A stretch of 64,000 nt of DNA from Giardia muris (Eukaryota; Fornicata; Diplomonadida; Hexamitidae), in contig CM016925.1 in NCBI GenBank assembly GCA_006247105.1, positions 558,001 through 622,000 on the forward strand, in the 5' to 3' direction. The position numbers were made by a program, and so were the translations under genes. This document shows, piece after piece, positions 36,101 through 45,570 of the stretch (the stretch's first letter is position 1; every line of letters begins with the position of its first letter). The notes beneath the pieces were generated by a model. That model was not told the origin of the DNA and ran no database searches. It was given only the letters and a program-made list of their open reading frames with translations.

Positions 36101-39100
36101 GACGTGAAATCTCCACGCCCCTGTTATCTGCGGCTAGGTAGCAGGAATACTTGAGACCTAGCGTAGGAAGTACCGCACCCCGAGAAACTAGTTCTTTCCC
36201 AAGGAAAAACGATGTTCTCACGTTATACCCTCGTGCTCCAGCTTGAATGCGTGCCACCCGCTGCAAAAGGGTTCTACTACGGGTTGTAAGCTCGAAGGTA
36301 CGAGTGTTTGAGCCAAGAAGTCGAAGTGCATCTTCAGGTAAGACTCCAAGAACAGCTGCTGCATGTTTCAATGCAGCTTTACGTGAAAAGAGAAGATGCG
36401 CTCGTGCTGCGCGTTGTATTGAAATGACTGCCTCTAAGATCACATGGACCTGCTTATCGAGCATGAAGGCATGTATGAGGTCACAACCAGCGGGAAGGAG
36501 AGTTAAGAGTTCCATCGGAACTCGACCAAGGTTGCGTCGTACGCAGAGGCCACGATAATGTGCCTGGATCGTGAGGGCTGCAGATAAGTAGTCCCCCATC
36601 CTCGCCTGCTGATTCAACACAAGCAACTTCCGGAGAACTGGGTCACCGGATAGGCCAGCTCCACTAAGCTCTTGGTCACGTATGAAGATCATCGCTCTAG
36701 TCCTAATTCCTCGAGCTCTCGATTGAAGAAGTAGCGCTCCCCCCTCCATCTTTCTCGCAGTCCTGATAAAAGAATAGGGCCGATACATGATGCTCGCACC
36801 TAGTATCCGTATCACGACGTTCCCTAAGTCAGGGGAATGGCGTATCTTCCGGTAAGAAAGTCGTATAATATATCCCAAAACAATAGCTTGAATGAGGTCA
36901 AGGTTATGTGCAAAGTCCTTTAGCTTCAGGAGAGCAAAGGAGCGTAATCGAAGAAGGTCCAAAGGATCATCTCCTGCTAAAGCAAAGAGGACGAACGCAC
37001 TTGATAGCTGGCGAAGCACTGGATAACTATCCTTTAGAAGTACAAAGGCCCGTGTGTTTCGACGAAGGAGGGCATGAGCGATGGCCTGCTTGATACACGA
37101 AACCCCTCTATCGAAGGAGGCAAGCTGATCCATAAGTCCATCGAAGGTTAACGTTTCTAAGCGCTTACCACTAAGAAGCTGCCCCACATGACAAGGATAG
37201 ATAAGGTGTGCCGCCCGAAGGAAGGAATACTTCTTCCGATAAAGGTAGCCTCGTGCATACGCTTGTAAAGTCTTTGCAGCCTGAATGATTCGATCGGCTT
37301 GCGCAAGAGCCGCACTGACTTGCGTAAGACCTTTAACTTCGAGAAGCTTAAGGACTTCTTTGGGAATTATCTGGAGAACCTTACGTGTAGCCACTCCACG
37401 TGCAATGGTTTGAATCGAGCATGCCGCCCCTCTTATCAGCTCATAGACCTGATCTGTTACAAGTAGCATTGGAGCATAAAGAGTTTTTCGCCCAATGTTT
37501 CTCCAAAGCACTTGGAAGATAATATGTGTGAGTGCCTTTCGTCTGGCATATAGCATTCGCTTCCTGACGATGAAGCCACGAGCATTGGCAGAGATCATTA
37601 TCTGTGCGTCCTGTTCAACTAGCTTCCGCCTCCAAAGCGTAATGTTTTGCCGACTCGAAGGCGAGGATAAAAAGAACTCCTTCATAACTCCCCCTCCTCC
37701 AAGTACGATCCGAAGTACCTCCCGATCCACATATCCTCTGAAAGCAGCCTGGATACGCACAACAGCCGGGATCAACACGCGCGTGTAGCGAAGGCGTGCG
37801 GTACGCATACGCATCATCGCTTGGATGAGCACAACAGACTTAAGAAGCGGGTGGATGGATGCAAACTGCTCGGACAGCGTGCAATTCGGTAGAAACGCCA
37901 GGACGGTCTTGTCAATCGTCCAACTGGAGGGGACGGCGGCGGCCAGCTCTTGAAGGAATGCCTTAAGAAGACGAAGACGTCGTCTCCCGAGATACCTTCT
38001 GGCCGCATATTGAATCTCGACGACCACGGAGACCGTAGCCGGAAGAACGACATCTCGAAACGAGTTGGGCATGAAATATAACCCGAAACAGACGATATCA
38101 TAACGCAAGAGCAACGGTAGAAGGGCACACGCGCTCTTCACATTGGCTCGGAGAATGGATCCACGCTCCCATGCCTGAAGACAACATGCGGCAGCCAAAA
38201 GACGCGATTCCGCCTCGTGCACTCCATTGGCAGTATAAACCCGGCCAAATGCCTCATTGCCTATCAGATATGTTTGTACAATGGGATCCCACCTTTTCAG
38301 AGCTTCTTTGAAGCAAATTCGTTGTCTCCGAGTACATAGATAGAGAACTATGACTGATGCGGCGTCCAGAACCGCCTGGAAGTTGAAATTATTGAGTACT
38401 GCAAGGCGAACAAGGATGAAGTCGTTATTGGCTGCTCTACGGACGTGTGAAAGAAGAGTACGGATACGATATCCTCGAGCAGCGCCCTGGATCGCTAGCA
38501 CGCTGAGCGCGTCTCGGAGAATCGTCTTCTGGAGGTAGGGAATGAGATCCGCGAGCGTTTGAGGTGTAGCAGGCTCAAAAAGTCTTTGAACCGCTCGCCT
38601 CAACAAGGACCGCTTGAAGGGCATTTCCTCCCCACCATCTACATTCGGAATCACCGCGTTAACAAGGGTACAGCAAATGCCGAAACGAACCCGTTGGCCC
38701 CAAGCGCGGACCCGCGTTTGTATACTGGTCACATGGCGCAAGACAAGCTCCGCCTCTGTTGCGAAAGTCGTTAGGACGTAGTCCTTGTCCTGCTCCGAGA
38801 TATTGCGACTAATCAGAAGTTTGACTATCTCCACGGGGTGGAAGCGAATGTAGGGTGTGATAGCAGCGAGGAACCGCCGTCGTTCGGCGTAACTTCCCTC
38901 GAGCAATAGAGCACTAAGCATCCGTCGTATGGAGGAGCGGACATGATAGCCGCGGTAGATCGAGACGATGCGTGCCACAGCAAGCCGTTGCACCTGCAAC
39001 GTCCGGTGCAGCGCGCGGATGGTCATGGAGAGCGTCACACGTATCCCGACGCTTGCAGGAACACCGAGGAGTGCCGTGGGCAACATCCTGCGGAGGTCGG

Positions 39101-42100
39101 TCCACGGCAATGCGACGCTACTTGCCAGGCTTGCAAACCTTCGTAGAAGTCTGAGGCGCGCGGCGCGTTGGATTTGCAACGCTCCATCGAAGATATACAG
39201 GTATTCCGACATCGCCCTCTTCGTCTGGACGTAAAGGCGGATGTCGACGGCCACCTCAGAGAGCCTCTGCGCACGGTAGTGACGTTGAATACGTACGGCG
39301 GCTAGTAACACCTGTCTCCCACCGACGGATGAGAGGGGGTCTCGGTGACGACGGCCAAGCAGGAGATCACGCTCGAAAAGGTTTCGCCGAGCCATTTCTC
39401 CATTCAAGTACCTATGCGCTCCATAGAGGGAGATCCTCCAATTGTGCTGGATGATAAGGGCGGCTAACTTGATCCGGACGAAGCTCCTCCTCGCCAGGAA
39501 GCGGCGTGCAACAGCTTGGATCAGGAGTATTCCTTGATCGATTTGCTCATGAGCGCGGTACTCTTCCATTTGCTCACCGAATCGGCCGAGGAAACGGCGA
39601 AAGCGGTCTTCTTCCGAGCACACATGCAACAGATTAGCTCGAAAGTGCTCCAGGGTGGAGGCCTTAAGAGAGACAACCGTCGCCACGACGAGCATTGAAA
39701 TATAGTACGTGATGATGGTGGTATTCGGTATCTCGCTCCCCATACTTCGGGTATATGCATCGACAAAGCGGAAGAGGGAGAAGAAGTACCGGGTTTGAGA
39801 GACCTTCTCGTCGAAGTAATGGAAGACTGGTTGAACATCCAGTAGCCGATTCTGGTCACAGAAGATCTCCTGGGCCAACGGATAGTCCCATGCCTCCAAA
39901 GCTTCTCGGTGGCGGGACACGGTGGTAAGGAAGAGAGCATGGCACTCCACGAAGCTATATTGATGCGGTATGAGCATAGGCTTTTGAAGAACGTCGGCCT
40001 CCGAGCACTTCCTTAAAATGTCCGACAACGTCATTCGTTGAGCCCCTGAGGTACGAGTTCTCATAACCGAAGGCCTATGAGCCGAGCTGTTTGGGCCTAG
40101 GGAGCCTTGAGACCAGGCTTGAAGGTCAGAGACATGTATATCCGAGGAGTCCTCAAGGTCTAAGTTAGATTCGAACGAGAAAAGACTTGAGCCAGGAACA
40201 TCTTTTAGACCTTCGGGTAGGATAGTACGGATGATGAATAGGAGGAGAATACCACTGTTCATGCAATCGTTGAGCTCGAAGATCATGTTCATAAGGTCAC
40301 AGCCGTGCAAAAGAGCGAGCATCTGAAGCGCGAGCAATAAAAATTCCGTGTGGTTCTCATTTTCGAGGTGGAGCTCGAGGACTGTGAGGAGAGTACAAGG
40401 CCTAGGTGCCCCGCCTGTCGAGACCTGCTGTCCTTGGAGGAGAGAGTCCAAGGCATGGAGGCTGTCCAGAGAGGCGCGTTGCATTCGCAACCGTTGCCGT
40501 ATCCGCTCGTACATGCGGTCGATGGAGACGACGACCGGAGAGACATCTTGATCGAAGAGAAACTTGAGCTTGGCAAGGATATTCTGGCAGCAGAGGTCGA
40601 TAACGGAGCCGGGGAGCTTTCCATTAACGGAGGACAAAAGGAGCTTTTCAGAACATAGAAGCCCCGTCATTTGGTTCTCCTTGATGAGACTAACGACGAC
40701 CTTCTTCAGGTTTGTCGGAGATAATGACGTGAGATGTACGAGACGTGTTCCATAGGGATCCAGAGTCAGGCGATGTTGCCAGACGAAGAGGAGAAAGACA
40801 CGCATGTTATGTAGGATATCATCGTAATTATTCGTCGGAAGGATAAGGGCTGAGGTATCATAACCACGCCCATGAGTCATGTGCAATAAGCAATGCGGCA
40901 AAAGCGATCGGAAGTTCGCGATATTCGCCGTTAGGATTGGAGGCATCGCATGAGTTATCATTCGTGGTTCATCTTCATCCGGATTGAACCACGTGAAGCC
41001 GAAGCCATGAAGCAAGGTGCTAAGACAGCCGGTGGTTCCCACGATGCTATAGTATGAGTTGAAGAACTCGGTGAAGCTACGGGTGACCCGATTGTTCTTC
41101 GTTTTCTGGACGAGGGTAATACTTCTCTGGAGTGGCCGGTGGATGCCAGAGGCCTGATGGACGGTGACACAGAGGTCGAGGAAGGTTAAAATTCGGATGA
41201 AAAACCGTATATTGGCATCCTTGTTCTGTTTCCGGTCTTCGTTTGTCAAAGTGCGGTTAGAAACCTTCGGGAGGCCGTCATAGAAGAGCTGCTTGGCGAT
41301 CTCCTCTTGAGGGACCTCGAGAGTCGTCGTCGAGGTATGTAAGGGGACGAATCCGAGCAACTCTGCAAGGTTTGGGGTGAATTTGTAAAGAGAGGCGCAA
41401 ACTAATCGAAAGACGGCGCCATCTATACTAATGAAGCCGGGGACAAGCGTGTCACGGCACTTCTGGTCGGAAGGACCAGCCAGATCGTGTCGAAACCCGA
41501 CCTTCTTATATATGGCAGGAATGGCTTCGCTATATCGACGATAGGCTTCGTTGAGGATAACTGGTAGGCGCCTCTCAACGAACTCTGGGGAGAAGAGCTC
41601 ATATCCAAGGACATAGGACGTGTGGAGAAGAGAATTGGTGAAACGATTGAGCAGTGTCGAGGTGCGATCCATTAAGCGATCGTAGACGTCTCTATGTGAA
41701 AGCAATTCGAGCCCGTCCGTCTCCTCCTGGTCTCCACCAGGGATGAACGTATCTCGAGGCTTATTAATCCCAATTGGAGTGTGAAGAAAGAAGGTAATGG
41801 GACGTAAAGAGATCCTCTCGTACAGGCGCTCGTTCATGGAGCTGTGGAAGATATTCAGCTCCTTCTCCGTTGCAAGACCAAGTAGTACAAGGGTTTGCGT
41901 CATCTTCGAGACGATGACCGAGATGCTCGCGTTCAGGAGCTGGAATTTGGCCTCCCCTGAGGTCCATGTGAAGCGTATGTCAAACTTGCTTGAGGAACTT
42001 AGGACGAACTGGCGTGCTGAGACCGTCACGCATTGCGGAATGTTCGCGAGCTTAACCTGAATGCTCGTGGGGAGGCGAGACATGAACTGCACGCTCGCCG

Positions 42101-42185
42101 TCACCGAGCTCCCAATCTTACAGGGCCCGAAGTCGATAGGGGCGTTTGAGCAGCGATCACCGACTTGAAAGACAAATTGACGCAT
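33114..42185 (-). CDS. ASPM: ASPM/Asp homologue with an extended IQ-motif array
   Basis: About 3023 residues. Residues ~1-100 form an ASH/MSP-like beta domain (FVFQVGDRCSNAPIDFGPCK ... SVQFMSRLP), then calponin-homology-like regions between ~330 and ~700. From ~885 to ~2800 I count about 30 IQ motifs by eye (for example VVRIQAAFRGYVDR, VCTIQQYARGFLVRR). The last 220 residues look helical/ARM-like. This is the architecture of ASPM, which binds calmodulin through IQ motifs and focuses microtubule minus ends at spindle poles. The frame opens at 42239; the ATG at 42185, preceded by GAAAGCAAA, is the likely start. No internal stop breaks 9 kb. Confidence 0.85.
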   Translation of the reverse strand: MRQFVFQVGDRCSNAPIDFGPCKIGSSVTASVQFMSRLPTSIQVKLANIPQCVTVSARQFVLSSSSKFDIRFTWTSGEAKFQLLNASISVIVSKMTQTLVLLGLATEKELNIFHSSMNERLYERISLRPITFFLHTPIGINKPRDTFIPGGDQEETDGLELLSHRDVYDRLMDRTSTLLNRFTNSLLHTSYVLGYELFSPEFVERRLPVILNEAYRRYSEAIPAIYKKVGFRHDLAGPSDQKCRDTLVPGFISIDGAVFRLVCASLYKFTPNLAELLGFVPLHTSTTTLEVPQEEIAKQLFYDGLPKVSNRTLTNEDRKQNKDANIRFFIRILTFLDLCVTVHQASGIHRPLQRSITLVQKTKNNRVTRSFTEFFNSYYSIVGTTGCLSTLLHGFGFTWFNPDEDEPRMITHAMPPILTANIANFRSLLPHCLLHMTHGRGYDTSALILPTNNYDDILHNMRVFLLFVWQHRLTLDPYGTRLVHLTSLSPTNLKKVVVSLIKENQMTGLLCSEKLLLSSVNGKLPGSVIDLCCQNILAKLKFLFDQDVSPVVVSIDRMYERIRQRLRMQRASLDSLHALDSLLQGQQVSTGGAPRPCTLLTVLELHLENENHTEFLLLALQMLALLHGCDLMNMIFELNDCMNSGILLLFIIRTILPEGLKDVPGSSLFSFESNLDLEDSSDIHVSDLQAWSQGSLGPNSSAHRPSVMRTRTSGAQRMTLSDILRKCSEADVLQKPMLIPHQYSFVECHALFLTTVSRHREALEAWDYPLAQEIFCDQNRLLDVQPVFHYFDEKVSQTRYFFSLFRFVDAYTRSMGSEIPNTTIITYYISMLVVATVVSLKASTLEHFRANLLHVCSEEDRFRRFLGRFGEQMEEYRAHEQIDQGILLIQAVARRFLARRSFVRIKLAALIIQHNWRISLYGAHRYLNGEMARRNLFERDLLLGRRHRDPLSSVGGRQVLLAAVRIQRHYRAQRLSEVAVDIRLYVQTKRAMSEYLYIFDGALQIQRAARLRLLRRFASLASSVALPWTDLRRMLPTALLGVPASVGIRVTLSMTIRALHRTLQVQRLAVARIVSIYRGYHVRSSIRRMLSALLLEGSYAERRRFLAAITPYIRFHPVEIVKLLISRNISEQDKDYVLTTFATEAELVLRHVTSIQTRVRAWGQRVRFGICCTLVNAVIPNVDGGEEMPFKRSLLRRAVQRLFEPATPQTLADLIPYLQKTILRDALSVLAIQGAARGYRIRTLLSHVRRAANNDFILVRLAVLNNFNFQAVLDAASVIVLYLCTRRQRICFKEALKRWDPIVQTYLIGNEAFGRVYTANGVHEAESRLLAAACCLQAWERGSILRANVKSACALLPLLLRYDIVCFGLYFMPNSFRDVVLPATVSVVVEIQYAARRYLGRRRLRLLKAFLQELAAAVPSSWTIDKTVLAFLPNCTLSEQFASIHPLLKSVVLIQAMMRMRTARLRYTRVLIPAVVRIQAAFRGYVDREVLRIVLGGGGVMKEFFLSSPSSRQNITLWRRKLVEQDAQIMISANARGFIVRKRMLYARRKALTHIIFQVLWRNIGRKTLYAPMLLVTDQVYELIRGAACSIQTIARGVATRKVLQIIPKEVLKLLEVKGLTQVSAALAQADRIIQAAKTLQAYARGYLYRKKYSFLRAAHLIYPCHVGQLLSGKRLETLTFDGLMDQLASFDRGVSCIKQAIAHALLRRNTRAFVLLKDSYPVLRQLSSAFVLFALAGDDPLDLLRLRSFALLKLKDFAHNLDLIQAIVLGYIIRLSYRKIRHSPDLGNVVIRILGASIMYRPYSFIRTARKMEGGALLLQSRARGIRTRAMIFIRDQELSGAGLSGDPVLRKLLVLNQQARMGDYLSAALTIQAHYRGLCVRRNLGRVPMELLTLLPAGCDLIHAFMLDKQVHVILEAVISIQRAARAHLLFSRKAALKHAAAVLGVLPEDALRLLGSNTRTFELTTRSRTLLQRVARIQAGARGYNVRTSFFLGKELVSRGAVLPTLGLKYSCYLAADNRGVEISRLFQIPTAILNGLVEIDGAGTIIAGALSGWHVRHSLAPLRALDRSLASLILESTESSLSRGNILLRLSAIESAASIIQRAFRCFSARRTRYLIRAVAERDSVYGSLLLNHRLKAPIPWPPVPAQTIQYMIRRRSRSLHQEKASAFGTWNFSDEELLSDKAFERRKRLLQTAATRIQYEYYVYRMHLTLRQLSDGDERVSAYIVAQAVLQLSSLPLDDLPGQHTRALMRFFAHRALPPYLLLDSFDNLLSIVKRVQAWVRGLRTRRAYSLLEELVGWGIPASLLIKPGRELPTAEEITLVAGDIYKSAIRIQAAFRGAMVRLAGRHCPKKYQGIVPDHVLRAGDVQVQEYCTRIDYAQTILAAAARGFLVRRRFWMLHSVSGFPEPDRMVSVLISARMFWAQYRLASAALTVQRIARSKLTRISLSAAVPLGVHWYLPQALMSSPTNCFLLSQLLTDSTITLQTYIRGYLTRRSVAYVRQKLTPQTAILLPKGINYCSYLEVCVAVTAIIRATHVIQLQGRRYLAGITREILAKAGVGPTISKGISPTHPTKVAAELDRLLRALCVIQGAVRKYLGRRIDNTILEALEPFGLQHDTAMAQLVHALDSSKSIPDTVRRISCAAIVIQKYYRGYEIYKKASLCRAHGIRYTRHVPSVLRCTVLLQAQFRGALVRKALRQRAEERGPGDVSIKDITPPLQTSSTERAVCTIQQYARGFLVRRQIGSLLRLFESITNLHTMLRSKAAIPPLTSYRILKNAVNDVRVCLAALSIQSALRSRKTFRDLPSAPQRKLSGINKRLRVSMASVDKTKTLGKQLLVHRAILYKADYPHTNPRSIVKLNGYCALYSPSILYIFSRDFCETVASVIRNTITTPIIQHYAIFHDACELLYRMLAYNRFTYSFDGQDMTNLNVAILPSPAKILNAQTQAYTSELIDRRLPILELPDVLIQAIEFHKKNEEARTVAVRLLQFLLQHLGETIYQVLIEKDSLERLVAEGIVIV

Positions 42186-42234
42186 TTTGCTTTCACGCAT
42201 CCACACGCACTCGAAGGTGGGTAAGCGATGCGCA

Positions 42235-42240
42235 TTCACT
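42235..42240 (-). terminator. Poly(A) signal AGTGAA overlapping the MBF1 stop
   Basis: Minus-strand AGTGAA contains the MBF1 TGA stop codon, a full AGTRAA match. The ASPM start lies about 50 bp further along the same strand. Confidence 0.65.
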
Positions 42241-42553
42241 TGCTAGGACTTCTCAGGGAGACACCAAGAGCTTTCTCGAGCTTCGGGATGATGTTATCGG
42301 GAATGGGGGCCGCCCCAGACTCCCAGGCCACGATCTGGTTCTCCTTGATGTAAAGAGCGTCGGCCAGCTGCTTGCGGTTCATCCCCTTTGCGGCACGCGC
42401 CTGCTCCAGGTGCCTACGGACGTCGAAGTCGGCCTGCTTCGGCCCGAAGACGTTGTCTCCGGGGTCCTTATCAAACGTCCCCTGAGGCTTCTTCCCTCCG
42501 TTGGCGGGGGTGGGCTTCTTACGACGGACCTCTAGGTCAATGAACTGACTCAT
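42236..42553 (-). CDS. MBF1: Multiprotein bridging factor 1 (MBF1/EDF1)
   Basis: 105 residues. An N-terminal basic MBF1 region is followed by a Cro/C1-type helix-turn-helix (about 45-100): LEQARAAKGMNRKQLADALY, then ENQIVAWESGAAPIPDNIIP and KLEKALGVSL. MBF1 is a transcription co-activator and also acts on stalled or colliding ribosomes. It is shorter than most eukaryotic homologues (about 145 residues), with a reduced N-terminal part. The frame extends to 42646, but the ATG at 42553 directly follows an A6 run. Confidence 0.92.
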   Translation of the reverse strand: MSQFIDLEVRRKKPTPANGGKKPQGTFDKDPGDNVFGPKQADFDVRRHLEQARAAKGMNRKQLADALYIKENQIVAWESGAAPIPDNIIPKLEKALGVSLRSPSK

Positions 42554-42809
42554 TTTTTCTCCTTTCTTCAACGAAAGGGAAGAGGAGAAGAGAAGACTCG
42601 TCATTCTGTAGGGTATGACAAGGCCTGATAGGGCCCAACATCCCACTTGACTAGGGGAGGTGAAAGAGGAAGGGGTGTGACAGATTCTTTTCGATGGGAA
42701 AGGAGTTACCTAATAGGTATATCATTCCTCTATTCTGGTGTCTATATGACCACCCCCACGAGAATCAAGGTCGAGGCGAAGATTGTTGAGGGAGTGACTA
42801 TAGGAGAAA

Positions 42810-43412
42810 ATGCGTTTCCACTTGGCCCTATATGGAGACGATATCACTGATGAGGACCCGGCGGCCGTAATTGCGGCCACTCTGGACTGCGATGTGGATG
42901 AGGTCGAACTGTACGAGTTAGAAGACGTTGACGATTATGATAACTTATCCGAGGATGGCCTCTATTGTGTCGTCCCCCTAGATCCTCACATATATACCGT
43001 GTCCGGACTCCTACGGAATCTACAGCAGGACATCGGAGGGATGGGTACCGCATCCTCCATCTCAGCAGGGACCGTGGCAGACATCGCTGCGATGCTTCAA
43101 TTGGCGGAAAGCTACCGGGCGAAGGCCCAAGCGATGAAAGATATGACCAACCTGGTGATTTCCCAGCTCCTAACTATCCAACGCCACCTCGAGGCGAACG
43201 CGGTCGACCTAGCAACCGTCTTTAAAGCTAGCGATATCTCTCGAACCCTTGAGAGATTACACACCGAAGAGGCCTTTTCCGCGGCCAAGCGCGAGGAACA
43301 TCACGCACGCCTGGCTAACCTCATTCGAACAGATATCCGGGAGTACGACGCCCTCATGGACCGTTTCTTACAATACCGCACGTATCTACAGTCCCTTGAG
43401 GGCGCAGACTAG
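42810..43412 (+). CDS. Hypothetical acidic/helical protein
   Basis: 200 residues. The first 70 are very acidic (Asp/Glu), and the rest are predicted helical with coiled-coil character (LAESYRAKAQAMKDMTNLVI, LEANAVDL). No family recognised, no signal peptide. The ATG follows GGAGAAA. Its stop is separated from the convergent FtsJ-like gene's stop by only 2 bp. Confidence 0.6.
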   Translation: MRFHLALYGDDITDEDPAAVIAATLDCDVDEVELYELEDVDDYDNLSEDGLYCVVPLDPHIYTVSGLLRNLQQDIGGMGTASSISAGTVADIAAMLQLAESYRAKAQAMKDMTNLVISQLLTIQRHLEANAVDLATVFKASDISRTLERLHTEEAFSAAKREEHHARLANLIRTDIREYDALMDRFLQYRTYLQSLEGAD

Positions 43413-43414
43413 GT

Positions 43415-45244
43415 TTACCGCGAGGCCCGCCTCTTGAGAAGGTCGTTGAGGACGTTCCGCTTCCGTGGCTCCTTTTTCCGTTGAGGTTCCTCAGTTGGCC
43501 CTTCTCGTGCAACTGCGAGTCCAACAATCCCGTTATCCGTCTCCTGTTGTGCACGTTGACGTTGATGTACCTTCACCTCAAGAACTCTTTCATACTGTGC
43601 GTTCTTTTCTGTCCATTGGACGGTTGCATCACGTGTATTCCCATCCGCCCCAATGATCCTCAAGATGGATTGCTCGTATGGGATCCCCATGACGGCTTCT
43701 CTATAGACTCCGAGCATAACGTCACGATAGCAGTTATCAGGGAAAAGGATCCCTCTACAGCTCAGGAAGGCCTCTCGTAATACTAAGTCAAGGTCGGCCA
43801 AGTCTATTTCTGAGTAAGTCTTTCCAACACAGCGATTGAGACGAGCAATGGCGTCTCGAATGTTGTCAGCACCCTGTTCTGGAAGTTCTGCTTCAATGGT
43901 GGTCGGGATCCCCGAGAAAACTAGAGTATTTTGATATTTCCGGAGGATCCGGAATAAGAGGGTCGTGTCATGTGGCGGCTCGAGCGTTGCGTGCACCAAT
44001 AAGGCCTGTAGATACGCGGCGTTCTGCACAGTTGTTAGCTCCCCATTGATGGCACGTAAGTATTTCAGGGTATCAGTCTCCTCAGCACCAAACATCTTCA
44101 ATAAGGTCGGCCTAATAATGGACGAGACGAATTGGAAGGGGACGGTGGAGTAACATGGAGCATCTGGTTGTTGGCTTTGGACGGGGAACTGGACCGCTAT
44201 GATCTCCTTGATGACTTTAACGAAGCTATCCAAATCGATGGTACTACGACGACGGTTACGTTTATGTAAGACGACCCATTGTTCCACTGCCAACAATCGT
44301 ATAGTGACCGACTTGACAATAACAACTTCATCAAAGAAAACTGAACAGAGTTGTAAGAGCTCGCCATGGATCGGAGTCCACATGTCTGTTGTTTGAAACA
44401 CACAAGTGCCTTCAAAGGCAACCACTCCCGGGGTGATCGCTAGGAGAACGCAGGTTATGAATAATGGTAATTTCGAGTACTGAATCAGATCCGAAAAGAT
44501 CTCCGGGCATTCAAGAAACATTAGCATCTCGGGAACAAGAAAAAGAAGATGCGCCCCAAGGTTATGGGTATGTTTCGTGACGATCGAGATCAATTGACTC
44601 ATCTGTGTAAAATCGTCCAACGTCGGTCCGGATATTACATTGGTTTGGAACTTCACCGTTCTTTCAGGACGAAACCCAGTGGCTATTGTGGTGGAATCGA
44701 CAATCCCTGGGGAAAACTTATAGCCAGGATAATGCTTAAAGAGATAGTCCTCAACGACACGAGTGGGGGAATACTTCCCTATTACAATGACACGCCATAC
44801 AGCTTGATCTGTGGCCTCGGGACGAGCAAACAATTGTCTTACATTCTCATCAAGCCTATCGAAGATCGAATACGCCAAGTTAAGCTCCAGAACACGAAGG
44901 TCCATGATCCTCTCATGCTTATATAGCTTTCCATATATATCCCCATATGGGATGGCCATATTGACTATATTTCGCCGCAACGATAACGGTATCTCGGATA
45001 TCGCTTGTCTCGTATCTCGACACAGTGCTGCATTGCCAGAGGGGACCAGGGAGAAGAATGTCTCGTCAGTAATAGATTCAGTTGCGTATTCCGGTACCGC
45101 CGCAATCTCGCACGCGTCCCCTGTAAAGGAGGAGACAATCCCTTTGGGGTAGAAGAAGATGGGCCAGGGGGCCTCCCGCATGTACGCCATGTCGTAGTTG
45201 GGCGTGACCTGTAGGAACTTGAACCCCGCCTGTAAATCTGTCAT
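43415..45244 (-). CDS. Hypothetical protein with a degenerate FtsJ-like region
   Basis: 609 residues. The region at about 210-345 can be aligned by eye with the back half of FtsJ/RrmJ cap 2'-O-methyltransferases such as CMTR1/2: GAHLLFLVPEML in the position of the DGG strand, then ITCVLLAITPGVVAFEGTCV (ALs.lr.GG.fv.K), LLQLCSVFFDEVVIVKSVTI (ll..lF..v...KP.tSr) and EQWVVLHKRN (SErYvV). The catalytic Lys-Asp-Lys-Glu positions appear mostly replaced, so if this is the fold it is probably inactive. A basic tail ends the protein. The ATG follows GATAAA. The alignment is from memory and unverified. Confidence 0.65.
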   Translation of the reverse strand: MTDLQAGFKFLQVTPNYDMAYMREAPWPIFFYPKGIVSSFTGDACEIAAVPEYATESITDETFFSLVPSGNAALCRDTRQAISEIPLSLRRNIVNMAIPYGDIYGKLYKHERIMDLRVLELNLAYSIFDRLDENVRQLFARPEATDQAVWRVIVIGKYSPTRVVEDYLFKHYPGYKFSPGIVDSTTIATGFRPERTVKFQTNVISGPTLDDFTQMSQLISIVTKHTHNLGAHLLFLVPEMLMFLECPEIFSDLIQYSKLPLFITCVLLAITPGVVAFEGTCVFQTTDMWTPIHGELLQLCSVFFDEVVIVKSVTIRLLAVEQWVVLHKRNRRRSTIDLDSFVKVIKEIIAVQFPVQSQQPDAPCYSTVPFQFVSSIIRPTLLKMFGAEETDTLKYLRAINGELTTVQNAAYLQALLVHATLEPPHDTTLLFRILRKYQNTLVFSGIPTTIEAELPEQGADNIRDAIARLNRCVGKTYSEIDLADLDLVLREAFLSCRGILFPDNCYRDVMLGVYREAVMGIPYEQSILRIIGADGNTRDATVQWTEKNAQYERVLEVKVHQRQRAQQETDNGIVGLAVAREGPTEEPQRKKEPRKRNVLNDLLKRRASR

Positions 45245-45570
45245 TTTATCTTGTCAAAAGGCTTTATCACGTAGAGGGATTGGACGATATCGACTCTCAT
45301 TGACCTATGTGGGAGATAGGAGATGAGTGGTGGGAGATAAGAGGTATTCTTCTTCCATGAGCGGAGTCTTATCTCTTCTCCTTCTCCTTTTCAGGTGCTT
45401 CGAAGATGTATGTCGATGGCTCTGATCGCTATAGCTTTACATCCTATCTTCCAAACATACAGACATAAGAGCCCTGGACCCTATTGAACGCGAGCCCGTC
45501 TTTTAATCGAGGAGTGGGAACCAATCCCAGTGCTAACAAAGAAACGACTAGAAATATCTTCCATACCACA
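45245..45570. other. Intergenic stretch with nothing recognised
   Basis: 326 bp between two minus-strand genes. Contains purine-rich and pyrimidine-rich tracts but no ORF with a credible start, no tRNA cloverleaf and no repeat. Confidence 0.35.

Noticed and set aside
45370..45405. Pyrimidine tract followed by CAG, looking like a 3' splice site
   Set aside because: Giardia introns have different, extended 3' motifs, and no split gene flanks this site.
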